Assembly (NCBI GenBank): GCA_903904885.1
Contig: CAIVED010000004.1
Span: 1 to 63,332 of the forward strand
Origin: an uncultured archaeon
GTDB taxonomy: Archaea; Nanobdellota; Nanobdellia; Woesearchaeales; CAIVOO01
Reading direction: 5' to 3'
DNA length: 63,332 nucleotides
In this document: in pieces, positions 1 to 7,492 of the stretch
Position numbering within the stretch: position 1 is the stretch's first letter
Layout of the letters: each line of letters begins with the position of its first letter
Notes under the pieces: model-generated
Seen by the model: the letters and a program-made list of their open reading frames with translations, nothing else
Database searches by the model: none
Told to the model about the DNA's origin: nothing
Made by a program: the position numbers and the translations under genes

Positions 1-1
1 C

Positions 2-247
2 AAAATTGATTTTTATAGAGCAAGCCAGTGCTTTAACAAAATTTTTAAATCAGACTATGATGATTTTGGTTTTCTTTATAGAATAGAAAAAAATGGGCAA
101 GTAAACTCTGTCAAGTTTTGGTATAAACTAAATCATTTAACAGAGAGATTGTACCCAAAAACTAAACTAAGAATAAGCTATATTACTTATGATGGGAAGA
201 ATGTGGGATATTACTTGAGGAAAACAAATGATAATCAAATCCAATAG
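2..247 (+). CDS. 3' end of an unrecognised gene, start outside the window
   Basis: An open frame runs from the left edge to a TAG at 245-247, giving the last 81 residues of a protein. It is Lys- and Tyr-rich. Its end (positively charged strand-like segments, then a terminal GYYLRK-type stretch) resembles by eye the C terminus of the next gene on the opposite strand (terminal TFYFRL), so the two may be distant relatives. I do not recognise a family. It is convergent with the next gene, with about 21 bp between them. Base composition is very AT-rich, as in the whole 1-4.9 kb stretch. Confidence 0.55.
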   Translation, partial: KIDFYRASQCFNKIFKSDYDDFGFLYRIEKNGQVNSVKFWYKLNHLTERLYPKTKLRISYITYDGKNVGYYLRKTNDNQIQ

Positions 248-268
248 ACTAGAAGATGCAATTAATCT

Positions 269-1108
269 TCATAATCTAAAATAAAAGGTAGCAGAGTCTT
301 TTTCTCGTATTATTACCTTAAGATATGAGTCAAGCTTATTCATAAGATAGATAATTTTATTCAAAGCATCATCCTCTACTTTTATGCCGGTACATTTTAT
401 TATATCCCGAAAACATACAGTTTCTTTTATTCCATTCTCTATTTTAGCTCCAACTTTCTTTTTTCCTAAATATCTCTCAGAAATCACAAAATAATTTTGT
501 GAGGAGTATTTTTTATGTATGATGTCCAGGTAATTAATTATATTTTTGATTTTAAGCTTTTTCGCAACATTTTTTTCTTTTTCTAGACTATACAAGTAAT
601 AAATTTTATAGCTCAATTTTTTTGATTTTACAGCATCCACACCAATAAGAGGAAAATATCTGTTTTTTATAAATAATTTATTCTTTCCAAAAATAGAATT
701 GGCCGCAGCTTTCAATTTTTTTAAATCTTTAATAGAATAAAAATTAATATAAAATTTAATCTTAGTCTCTTTTTTATTTTGTTCCAATCCCACGTATAAT
801 GGTCTTCGAAAATTTTTTAATCTTCTGGTTATTTCAAATAGATTTTTATCAATTTTGCCATTGGCGCACTCTATAATATTTTTAAGCAATTTAATTCTTT
901 TTCCATAATAAATAAAATTTTTATATGAGAAGTTATCATAGTTAACTATTCTGAGCGAATTGTCTATCTTACCTTTAATTATCCTTATAGAATATTCAAA
1001 CTCTGTTTTACTGCCATTATCAAATTTGCATATTTCTTTTAAAATTTTTTTTGTTTTCGGTAAAATCTTAATTTTCAACAGTTTTGCTATTTCTTTTATT
1101 TGAAACAT
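269..1108 (-). CDS. Unknown 279-aa protein
   Basis: An intact 279-codon frame with an ATG start, Lys/Ile/Asn-rich, with no signal peptide or membrane segment. The middle and end alternate beta-like stretches (for example KIKFYINFYS near residue 117 and KIYYLYS near 167), which suggests an alpha/beta barrel or sandwich, but I cannot name the family. ABBA-type peptide prenyltransferases share such a pattern, which is only a thought because no diagnostic residues are visible. It is divergent from the radical SAM gene at 1236, so the 127-bp gap probably holds promoters for both, and the location next to a radical SAM cluster makes a tailoring role possible. Confidence 0.6.
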   Translation of the reverse strand: MFQIKEIAKLLKIKILPKTKKILKEICKFDNGSKTEFEYSIRIIKGKIDNSLRIVNYDNFSYKNFIYYGKRIKLLKNIIECANGKIDKNLFEITRRLKNFRRPLYVGLEQNKKETKIKFYINFYSIKDLKKLKAAANSIFGKNKLFIKNRYFPLIGVDAVKSKKLSYKIYYLYSLEKEKNVAKKLKIKNIINYLDIIHKKYSSQNYFVISERYLGKKKVGAKIENGIKETVCFRDIIKCTGIKVEDDALNKIIYLMNKLDSYLKVIIREKDSATFYFRL

Positions 1109-1182
1109 TTAATTAAGAGACCCCCTTTTTAATAAGGGACTAATTGTCCTAACTTATATTTAAATTTAATGTAAAATAGAAA

Positions 1183-1195
1183 GATATATAATTTA
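1183..1195 (+). promoter_or_regulatory. TATA-like element before the radical SAM cluster
   Basis: GATATATAATTTA lies about 41-53 bp upstream of the ATG at 1236, in an AT-rich divergent intergenic region. It is the best archaeal TATA-like match for the plus-strand radical SAM genes. Because the whole region is AT-rich, the match is only suggestive. Confidence 0.4.
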
Positions 1196-1235
1196 GTAGT
1201 GGGATTTAAAAAGACTGAATTGTTGGTGTCTATAA

Positions 1236-1964
1236 ATGATTCAAAATGCAAAATGTTCTTGGGATAGCTTGGGAATCCAGATAGATCAGATGTGGTTTTC
1301 TTTGACAGATGACTGCAACATGAGATGTTCTTATTGTTTTGTACAGAAAGGCCAAAATTACATGGACTTGAAGGTTATGGATCGAGCACTGGATGTGCTT
1401 TTTATGAGCAAAGGCAAGGAAAAAAAGATTATTTTATTTGGAGGCGAGCCTTTAATTAATTTTAAATTAGTTAAAACTTTTACGGAGATTGCCAAAAAAA
1501 AGGCTGGTTTGTTCAACAAAAAAATAAAATTCGGTGTCGGTACTAATTGCCTTAAAATGGATCAGGAAATAATAAAATTTCTCAAAAATGAAGATTTTCA
1601 AATATCTGTTACCTTGGACGGGAAGAGTGAGACGCATAACAGATTCAGGAAAAGCAAGGATGGTAAGCCAACTCATAACGGGATTATTAAAAACATTAGA
1701 AAAATACAGACAACTATAAATTCTTCAAAGTTATGCTGTTTGTTGGGTGTGCATAATAGTGAGATTAGAAATTTATTTTCAAATTGCAATTATATATTCA
1801 AAAACACCGGCATAAAGAGCATTAATATAGAACCAGTACAAACAAATCATGCATGGACTAAGAATGAGCTTACATATTTTAAATTAAATTTGCTAAAAAT
1901 ATTTAATTTTATATTGTCTGAATCAAATAAAAATAATTTTTTTTTTCTTAAACTCTTTGAGTAG
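1236..1964 (+). CDS. Radical SAM protein, 5' part of a frameshifted gene
   Basis: The first 242 residues of a radical SAM enzyme. The 4Fe-4S/SAM motif CNMRCSYC gives Cys27, Cys31 and Cys34, and a GGEP motif at residues 69-72 is the usual SAM-binding second strand. The frame stops at TAG 1962-1964, just after a run of ten T at 1937-1946. Reading one base fewer in that run continues into the frame at 1957-2289 without a stop, giving one protein of roughly 350 residues. The gene is therefore broken, or is read by slippage, or the T-run length is a sequencing error. The N terminus resembles that of the intact radical SAM/SPASM protein at 3712, so peptide or protein maturation is the likely class. 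The substrate is unknown. Confidence 0.75.
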   Translation: MIQNAKCSWDSLGIQIDQMWFSLTDDCNMRCSYCFVQKGQNYMDLKVMDRALDVLFMSKGKEKKIILFGGEPLINFKLVKTFTEIAKKKAGLFNKKIKFGVGTNCLKMDQEIIKFLKNEDFQISVTLDGKSETHNRFRKSKDGKPTHNGIIKNIRKIQTTINSSKLCCLLGVHNSEIRNLFSNCNYIFKNTGIKSINIEPVQTNHAWTKNELTYFKLNLLKIFNFILSESNKNNFFFLKLFE

Positions 1965-2289
1965 GTCCCTGGAAAAAAAGATAAACAAAATAAATGCTGT
2001 TTCTATATTAAGAAAGAACATAGTCATTTTTCCAGAAGGCAAGGTTACTATTAATCCATTTCTTTATTATATTGATGATAAATACATAATTGGTGATGTT
2101 TTTTCTGGTATAGACACAAAAAATGCTAAAATACCCAAGCATATTAGCAAAAAAATTATAGATTTTGATGTGATTAATTTTAGAAATCACATTTGTGATA
2201 AAATGGCAGATTACATCATAGCAAGGTCCAAAAAGAACCTAAGGCTCAGAAGATATATTGATGAGGCTTTAAATAGAATCTTTGAGTGA
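1957..2289 (+). CDS. 3' part of the frameshifted radical SAM gene
   Basis: This frame is joined to the preceding radical SAM frame by a shift at the T10 run (1937-1946). The apparent TTG start at 1957 is not a convincing start, and the same frame is already open through the T-run. The encoded part has beta-like stretches (NIVIFPEGKVTINPFLYYIDDKYIIGDV), as in a C-terminal segment where SPASM proteins read 'dG.iyPC...iGnv', but the usual SPASM cysteines are missing: only one Cys is seen, near residue 83. It ends 3 bp before the ATG of the HemN-like gene (its TGA overlaps a GTG in that frame). It is best treated as the tail of the same gene, not an independent protein. Confidence 0.55.
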   Translation: MSRSLEKKINKINAVSILRKNIVIFPEGKVTINPFLYYIDDKYIIGDVFSGIDTKNAKIPKHISKKIIDFDVINFRNHICDKMADYIIARSKKNLRLRRYIDEALNRIFE

Positions 2290-2291
2290 AT

Positions 2292-3707
2292 ATGAAGAGA
2301 CATCTAAAAAATTATGGAAAGGGACCTATTAAATGCAGAGACTACTTGTTCAAGAAATTAACAGAAAAAATATCTGAAAAAGATTTTACTGGGTATACTA
2401 TCCAATACCCGCCCCTTCTGACATGGGACAAGTTGGAGAATAAAATTTGCAAAGAATGGCAAAAAATAAGCCCTGAAGATAAGCTAGGAATTTATATACA
2501 CATACCATTTTGTGAACAAAAATGCATTTTTTGCAGGTATTATTCCAAGAAAGAAAAGAACAAAAAAGTAATTGAATCATATTTGAGATTTTTGGAAAAA
2601 GAAATAATGATGTACAGAAGATATCTGGCAAATAAACAGATACATTCCTTATATATTGGAGGAGGCACACCAACAATATTCACTCTACAACCGCTAGCCA
2701 AGCTTCTAAGCATTCTCAAATCAAACTTTTTGTTTTCAGAAGATGCGCAAATGTGTATAGAAGTTACTCCGCAATCACTGGATCTTAAAAAACTTTTGTT
2801 GCTGAAAAGATTTGGAATTAATCGCTTAACTATTGGCGTGCAATCATTGAATAAAAATGTCTTAAAAGAAGTTGGCAGATTGCAAAACCCAAAAGAAGCA
2901 ATTAAATTATTGGGTATTGCAAAAGGACTTGGATTCCAAACTGTAAATATAGACCTGATGGCAGGTTTACCAAAAGAAACATTGAGCTCTTTTAAGCGTG
3001 GCCTTGATAAAACACTCAAAAAAAATCCCGATATGGTTCATATACATCCATTTTATCCAATAAAATATACTGAATTTATGAAGTCAGGTTGTTATTTATC
3101 TAAATGCGAAATGGATTTAAGAACAAAAATGTGTGAGTTGGCAGATAAAACCTTGAGATCCAGAGGATTTTGTCCAAAAAAATTTGATGCTTATGGAAAA
3201 AAAGATGATAGCAGAAATATTCAGCTATGTGATGCAATAGAAAATATTAGCTCATACATTGGCTTTGGTGCAGGCGCAGTTTCTCATATAAGAGGCAGTT
3301 TGAGATATGTTAATCATAATGATGTATGTAAATACATATCTTGTATCAAGAAAAAAGTTCCTCCAATCATGAAAGGTATAAATCTAACCAAGAGAGACGA
3401 AATGATTTATTATCTAACAGCATGTTTAAGATATGGATATGTTTTGAAATCTGAGTTTAGAAGGATTTTTGGCAAGGAAGTAACCTCTGTTTTTTCAAAA
3501 GAATTAGCGTATCTGAAAAAAAGAGGAATAGTACATGAAACTGATGAAAAAATAGTCATTAAAGTAAAAAATATTGGTGAATATCTGGTTTTTTCAAAAT
3601 ATTTCTATGACGATGAAATCATAGAAATTTGTAAGCAACATATGGATAAATTAAATATCCCCGAAAGGGAAATAACATTAGATGAAACAAGATATATGTG
3701 TTTATAG
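2292..3707 (+). CDS. HemN/HemW-like radical SAM protein
   Basis: A 471-residue radical SAM enzyme of the coproporphyrinogen III dehydrogenase-like (HemN/HemW) family. Counted from the GTG two codons upstream, the motif CEQKCIFC supplies the cluster cysteines at about 76, 80 and 83, preceded by YIHIPF as in HemN. GGGTPT (about 125-130) and IGVQSLN (about 192) are the family's SAM-binding strands, and a C-terminal winged-helix-like HemN_C region is plausible. I chose ATG 2292 over GTG 2286 because the previous frame ends at 2289. True HemN makes protoporphyrinogen, but relatives act as methyltransferases or cyclopropanases in peptide and natural-product pathways. The setting among other radical SAM genes favours a tailoring role over heme synthesis. 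Confidence 0.8.
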   Translation: MKRHLKNYGKGPIKCRDYLFKKLTEKISEKDFTGYTIQYPPLLTWDKLENKICKEWQKISPEDKLGIYIHIPFCEQKCIFCRYYSKKEKNKKVIESYLRFLEKEIMMYRRYLANKQIHSLYIGGGTPTIFTLQPLAKLLSILKSNFLFSEDAQMCIEVTPQSLDLKKLLLLKRFGINRLTIGVQSLNKNVLKEVGRLQNPKEAIKLLGIAKGLGFQTVNIDLMAGLPKETLSSFKRGLDKTLKKNPDMVHIHPFYPIKYTEFMKSGCYLSKCEMDLRTKMCELADKTLRSRGFCPKKFDAYGKKDDSRNIQLCDAIENISSYIGFGAGAVSHIRGSLRYVNHNDVCKYISCIKKKVPPIMKGINLTKRDEMIYYLTACLRYGYVLKSEFRRIFGKEVTSVFSKELAYLKKRGIVHETDEKIVIKVKNIGEYLVFSKYFYDDEIIEICKQHMDKLNIPEREITLDETRYMCL

Positions 3708-3711
3708 AAAA

Positions 3712-4704
3712 ATGAAAAACAAAAAAGAGCTATTGATTCTTGCACTTTTTATCACGGATAACTGTAATATGCGTTGCAGTTACTGTTTTGTAAAGAAGAG
3801 TAAGAAGAGTATGTCACTAGAGCTGGCCAAAAAAAGCATAGATATGGCATTGGGACTGGGGTATGAAAATGTCATAATAACTTTTTTGGGTGGTGAACCC
3901 CTTTTAGAATATGAAAAAATAAAAAAAATCATAAATTATTCAAAAGAAAGAAATGTTAAACGGTATAATGTAGCTACAAATGGTTTATTGCTCAATAAAA
4001 GTAAGCTTGAATATTTCTGTAAAAGCAATGTAGCAGTACAGTTCAGCTTTGATGGAACGGAGGAAAGCCAAAATATGTGTAGGGTAAAAAAGGATGCAAA
4101 AGGCTCGTATGCTTTACTAAAGGACAAGTTAGAACTTTTTAGCAAATATGCAGACAAAATGCACTTTGAGATAAGGATGACTTTTTCCCCTAAAACAGTT
4201 CCCCACTTGTGCGAATCGATAAACTTTTTACATGCATCGGGATTTACAAATTCACGCATTAACTTAATGCCTGTTGTCTCATGTGTTAAATGGGAAGAGG
4301 ATGATTTTATCTCCTTAAGAGAACAGATACTCAAGATAAAAAACCTGCTCAAAGTAAAAAAAGTTAACCTCTACCTAAATGAATGCCTAGGCGAATGTTC
4401 CAATGTGTCAAAACTCAGTTTAGAACAAATTGTGCCATGCAATGCCGGCACCAGAGTACTTTGTGTGGATAAAAAAGGAGATGCATATCCTTGCTTTGTA
4501 TATGCAGGAATTTCAGACAAAAAGAAAAAAAAGTATTTGCTTGGCAATATTGAAACCAAGTTCAAGCTTGAACGGGGTAAGCAGTTTGCAGAGAAATATA
4601 AAGCAGAGTATCTTAGTTGCCCTACATGGAATTATTTTCTGGGGGACAGGGCTCTCGAAACATACAAGAAAGTTTTTAACCTGTGGAAGGAACTTAAATG
4701 TTAA
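3712..4704 (+). CDS. Radical SAM/SPASM-like maturase
   Basis: 330 residues from ATG 3712, five bases after the previous stop (an in-frame ATG at 3682 would overlap the upstream gene by 26 bp). The radical SAM motif CNMRCSYC gives Cys18, Cys22 and Cys25, with GGEP at 60-63. The C-terminal third has SPASM-type cysteines: a NECLGEC segment, then C-N-A-G-T-R-V-L-C followed by a KGDAYPC strand, and a last SCPTW near the end, consistent with one or two auxiliary Fe-S clusters. SPASM proteins mostly modify ribosomally made peptides or enzymes. No obvious precursor lies next to it on this strand; the nearest candidate is the minus-strand G9-W-C protein at 4969-5361. Confidence 0.82.
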   Translation: MKNKKELLILALFITDNCNMRCSYCFVKKSKKSMSLELAKKSIDMALGLGYENVIITFLGGEPLLEYEKIKKIINYSKERNVKRYNVATNGLLLNKSKLEYFCKSNVAVQFSFDGTEESQNMCRVKKDAKGSYALLKDKLELFSKYADKMHFEIRMTFSPKTVPHLCESINFLHASGFTNSRINLMPVVSCVKWEEDDFISLREQILKIKNLLKVKKVNLYLNECLGECSNVSKLSLEQIVPCNAGTRVLCVDKKGDAYPCFVYAGISDKKKKKYLLGNIETKFKLERGKQFAEKYKAEYLSCPTWNYFLGDRALETYKKVFNLWKELKC

Positions 4705-4707
4705 ACA

Positions 4708-4924
4708 TGGCTGAAGAAAAAGTAAGAATGTGCAAGTTCCTTATGCCTGCAGTTTACATAACCAATTCATGTTACATGAATTGCATCCATTGTTACATGG
4801 AGAAGGGGGGAGGATGAGTTGCTTGGCATGGAATTATATTGTCAATGAGAATACAAAAAAGCCAGCTCACGTTTACAAATACACGTATCAATCTATGGCG
4901 GTCAAATTGGGAGGAAGTTGTTAA
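4708..4924 (+). pseudogene. Remnant of a fourth radical SAM gene with the middle deleted
   Basis: From ATG 4708 a 36-codon frame encodes a start ending in the radical SAM motif CYMNCIHC, then stops (TGA) at a G-rich junction near 4813. In the next frame, directly after it, come residues SCLAWNYIVNE...VYKYTYQ, which match by eye the SPASM end of the neighbouring gene (SCPTWNYFLGD...TYKKVF). The start and end of a radical SAM/SPASM gene are thus joined with nearly all of the middle missing. It follows the intact gene by only 3 bp. It cannot encode a working radical SAM barrel. Confidence 0.7.
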
Positions 4925-4968
4925 ATGTGAATAACTATGAAGTATAGGTCTTGCTAGCATAAATTTTT

Positions 4969-5361
4969 CTAACACCACCCGCCTCCTCCGCCTCCTCCGC
5001 CCCCATCGTCATGATAGGAGCTAGCATGCTGTCCGTGCGTTTCAACGCAATTGGAATGGCTCATTATAAGTCTTCCAAACACGTTTTTAACATTCAGGTT
5101 GTTGCTATGGGCAGCATTGGTGTATCCTGTACCAGGCCATATGTGATTAAGGGTGACCGGGTCAGCTTTTGCATCAATGCCTGGGCAGTCTCCGTTATAC
5201 GTAATGGTATCTGTTGCAATAAGCCCCGCCTTTGCCGGTTTAGCAGACAGGGCAATGGCCCCAAGGACAATTCCCGCCTTCAAAATTGATGCCTTAGAAA
5301 TCTTGCCTTCTTCCTTGAGCAGAAAATCCCCTATCTTATGTTTCAAATCAAATGTTTTCAT
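4969..5361 (-). CDS. Precursor-like protein with G9-W-C terminus (HxsA-like candidate)
   Basis: 130 residues from ATG 5361 (a TTG six codons upstream is less likely). The N terminus has a leader-like segment, GDFLLKEEGKISKASILKAG (residues 11-30), followed by a hydrophobic stretch to residue 40. From memory this EEGKISK-plus-hydrophobic style is shared with His-Xaa-Ser (HxsA-type) precursors. The rest is rich in His, Asn and Ser (His73, 85, 102, 109, 112, 117; one exact H-x-S at 112-114), has Cys59, Cys105 and Cys130, and ends in nine glycines then Trp-Cys. It lies 46 bp after the HxsB-like maturase and has its own TATA box. It is probably a secreted or membrane-anchored substrate of that maturase. 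Which residues are modified is unknown. Confidence 0.72.
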   Translation of the reverse strand: MKTFDLKHKIGDFLLKEEGKISKASILKAGIVLGAIALSAKPAKAGLIATDTITYNGDCPGIDAKADPVTLNHIWPGTGYTNAAHSNNLNVKNVFGRLIMSHSNCVETHGQHASSYHDDGGGGGGGGGWC

Positions 5362-5416
5362 CACTTTAAAATAAATCAAACTACCTTTTTATATCTTTTT
5401 AGTCACTTTAAAGTGA
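5361..5416 (-). promoter_or_regulatory. Promoter of the precursor with two TTTAAAGTGA sites
   Basis: On the minus strand a TATA-like AGATATAAAAAGG (about 5384-5396) lies roughly 25-30 bp before ATG 5361, so the precursor can be transcribed alone with almost no leader. It is bracketed by two copies of TTTAAAGTGA, at 5403-5412 and 5361-5370, 42 bp apart. The upstream copy is half of a perfect 14-bp palindrome, TCACTTTAAAGTGA (5403-5416), that overlaps the stop codon of the maturase. The spacing is about four helix turns, as for operator pairs. The downstream copy overlaps the start codon and may double as a GTGAT ribosome contact. Confidence 0.5.
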
Positions 5417-6841
5417 AATCCAGCTTTTTACTATTTTCTGGAATTCACTGTCCTGGATTTTTTCAAAGATATAATTAAACTGGGCATCATGAACCTTGCA
5501 TCTGAAATGCTCGCTAACTGATGGGATTAAGCTGTTTGTTTCTGAAAATCCTATAACCGGGCATATGCCGCAATAGGGTTTCCAGACGCACTCGTCACAG
5601 CTGGTGTTGCTGATTACTGAGGAAGATATAATCATGCAGCTCTTGTCGCAGCCTACTACTTCCGGATATTCCTGGCTTACATTTCCCACTTTGAATATGT
5701 CAAAATCCCTGCCCTCATCACAGCTGTAGATTGAGCCGTCATAATCATAGGCCAATTGGCTCAGGCAGGCGCCGCAGGGGCTTCTCATGTCAGTGTAGCC
5801 GGCGTCCTGCTGCCCAAGGATTTTTGAAAGGATTATAACCATTGTCCTTTCTCTTATCCGAACTCCCTTTTTGTTCAGCTCTATTATGTAATCAGCGCAT
5901 TTTTTCCAGAAATCTATGAACTCTTCAGGCGAATAGCCTATCTGCCCGAAATTTTTAGAGGAAAAACCGAGGAATTTCATGTCTCTTACAGACATATTCA
6001 CAAACCCCTGCTTAACATACTCGTCAACAATCTCCCTTGGCTTTTTCAGCGAATTCTTTGTTATTGTTAATAATGCCTCTATTCTCCAGTTCTTTTTTTG
6101 TTTGTTGCACTCTTCCCTTATTTTTTTAATCCAGAATGAAACATTTTCATGGCAGTTGAATTTATTGTCCTCGCAGATTCTGTTGGCATTATGAATGTCC
6201 GCAGGGCCGTCAAGCGAAGTGCAGATTGAAACGTCATTCTTCATCAAAAAATCCAGTTTTTCATCATCCATCGGCCTGAGATTTGTGACCACTGAAAATT
6301 TCAAATTCTTCTTTATTTTCTTGTTTTTTTCTTTTGCATAGCCAACAATAAACTGCAGCACTTCAAAATTTAGCAGCGTTTCACCGCCCTGGAATTCAAT
6401 CATGATGCTCTTTGAAGGGCTCTGGAATATGAAATCAACGGTTTTTTTTGCTGTTTTTTTTGTCATGTCAAACTCTTTGGCATCAGAGTTCTTCACGCTG
6501 GCATGGCAGTATACGCATTTATGGTCGCATCTTTTTGTCAGAATCACAATATGCAATGAAACTCCCTGGGCAAGAAAACTGAGCCGTTCCTTGTAATAAT
6601 TCTCAATAATCCCCTCATTTTTTAATGTAATAATTATTCCCTTTTCCTCCAGAAGATTGAACAGCTTGGACTCCCGGTCCAATTCCCCGTTTTCAAGCAG
6701 GTCAAATTCGGCGTCATTCAAAATAACCCACTGCCCGTGCTCTGCCACAACAAGGTTCTGGCAGTTTATTTTTTTTGATGTGTAATTAAACGGAACATAG
6801 CCCTTATGCAGTATTTCTTCTTTGGTTATTGAAAACGCCAT
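5408..6841 (-). CDS. Radical SAM/SPASM maturase, HxsB-like
   Basis: 477 residues. The N terminus (about 10-75) is a PqqD-like or HxsB-type front region. The radical SAM motif CDHKCVYC places Cys105, Cys109 and Cys112, with GGET at 152-155. The SPASM region is complete: CGAC (356-359), then a YDYDGSIYSCDEGR strand with Cys374, Cys398 and Cys402, then CDECVWKPYCGIC (415-427) and Cys448. The YDYDG...DEGR and C..C-x5-C-x2-C signatures match what I know of HxsB, the maturase of His-Xaa-Ser systems, and two HxsD-like genes precede it in the operon. Its ATG shares one base with the preceding stop, so translation is coupled. The probable substrate is the G9-W-C protein just downstream. Confidence 0.85.
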   Translation of the reverse strand: MAFSITKEEILHKGYVPFNYTSKKINCQNLVVAEHGQWVILNDAEFDLLENGELDRESKLFNLLEEKGIIITLKNEGIIENYYKERLSFLAQGVSLHIVILTKRCDHKCVYCHASVKNSDAKEFDMTKKTAKKTVDFIFQSPSKSIMIEFQGGETLLNFEVLQFIVGYAKEKNKKIKKNLKFSVVTNLRPMDDEKLDFLMKNDVSICTSLDGPADIHNANRICEDNKFNCHENVSFWIKKIREECNKQKKNWRIEALLTITKNSLKKPREIVDEYVKQGFVNMSVRDMKFLGFSSKNFGQIGYSPEEFIDFWKKCADYIIELNKKGVRIRERTMVIILSKILGQQDAGYTDMRSPCGACLSQLAYDYDGSIYSCDEGRDFDIFKVGNVSQEYPEVVGCDKSCMIISSSVISNTSCDECVWKPYCGICPVIGFSETNSLIPSVSEHFRCKVHDAQFNYIFEKIQDSEFQKIVKSWISL

Positions 6842-7068
6842 TATACAATCCCCTTGTTTTTCATCAGCTTGAGGACATAGTTCAAGAATTCATAGCCGCA
6901 TTTTTCGGCATCAGCGTTTTTTTTTATTTTCACCAAAAAATATTCCCCCTCATCCAGTTCAGCATCAGCCTCTTTTTTAAGCTCTGCAAATGCCTCGATT
7001 ACAGATTTTTTGTCATAGAGTGATGAGTTCAGCTTAAGAGAAATGAAATTATTGTTTTTTGATATCAT
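6841..7068 (-). CDS. Small HxsD-like protein (75 aa)
   Basis: 75 residues, acidic and soluble. It starts with a beta strand (NFISLKLNSSLYDKKSVIEAFAELKKEA), the same 'strand, then x-x-Y, then helix' start seen in the larger HxsD-like neighbour and in PqqD/HxsD-type small partners, then a second strand (GEYFLVKIKK) and a terminal helix. Its start lies 20 bp inside the upstream gene and its stop overlaps the HxsB-like ATG by one base. It is probably a short paralogue of the 147-aa protein, acting as a peptide-binding or chaperone partner of the maturase. The assignment is by pattern and position only. Confidence 0.65.
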   Translation of the reverse strand: MISKNNNFISLKLNSSLYDKKSVIEAFAELKKEADAELDEGEYFLVKIKKNADAEKCGYEFLNYVLKLMKNKGIV

Positions 7069-7492
7069 TTTTGTCTTTGTTCGTCTCTTCCCATGGCACT
7101 GCTATTTTTTCAGGATCCTGTTCATTGTTATTTTTTTCTTTTTCAGTGTCATCCACAGAAAGGGTGCCGTTGGTGAAAAGTGCCCTGTAAAGAATAAGAT
7201 TTCTTACGGTTTCATTCTCCTTCATCTTCTGCTTGTAGACCTGATAGCTCAATAGCCTGTTGCAGAACCGCCTTCCCAGCTCTTCAAGATTTTTCCCTTT
7301 TTCCATTGGCTTGAGTTCTGCAATTATCTCAATCTCCTCATCGCCATCAAGCAGAACATATGCATCTCTTGTAAACGCATGGGCAGCGCCGTAAATAACG
7401 CTCAATGCGTAAATTTTTGGATTAATGCTTACCCTTACAACGCCCTCTTTTTTGTCAATCTCAAGATTTCCTATATTGTCTGTTTCTTCCAT
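7049..7492 (-). CDS. HxsD-like protein (147 aa)
   Basis: Residues 17-110 show the pattern I associate with His-Xaa-Ser system protein HxsD: VRVSINPKIYALSVIYGAAHAFTRDAYVLLDGD as separate short motifs (strand, N-P-K-I-Y, amphipathic helix, strand), then an acidic strand, then a helix with FCNRLLSYQVYKQKMKEN followed by V-R-N-L-I-L-Y-R-A, like the LLNDYxLRE-type ending of that family. The last 40 residues are a charged, probably disordered tail. The ATG directly follows the stop of the prepilin peptidase gene. The molecular role of HxsD is unknown; presenting the precursor to the radical SAM enzyme is a reasonable guess. Confidence 0.7.
   Translation of the reverse strand: MEETDNIGNLEIDKKEGVVRVSINPKIYALSVIYGAAHAFTRDAYVLLDGDEEIEIIAELKPMEKGKNLEELGRRFCNRLLSYQVYKQKMKENETVRNLILYRALFTNGTLSVDDTEKEKNNNEQDPEKIAVPWEETNKDKNDIKKQ

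Noticed and set aside
269-1108. Calling the 279-aa protein a peptide prenyltransferase
   Set aside because: Only strand patterning supports it; no diagnostic residues.
4430-4714. 94-codon frame overlapping the end of the radical SAM/SPASM gene
   Set aside because: An out-of-frame shadow; the SPASM frame is clearly real.
5011-5374. Plus-strand frames opposite the Gly-rich precursor
   Set aside because: Shadows of the minus-strand gene: no ribosome site. The precursor frame has promoter, leader and C-terminal logic.
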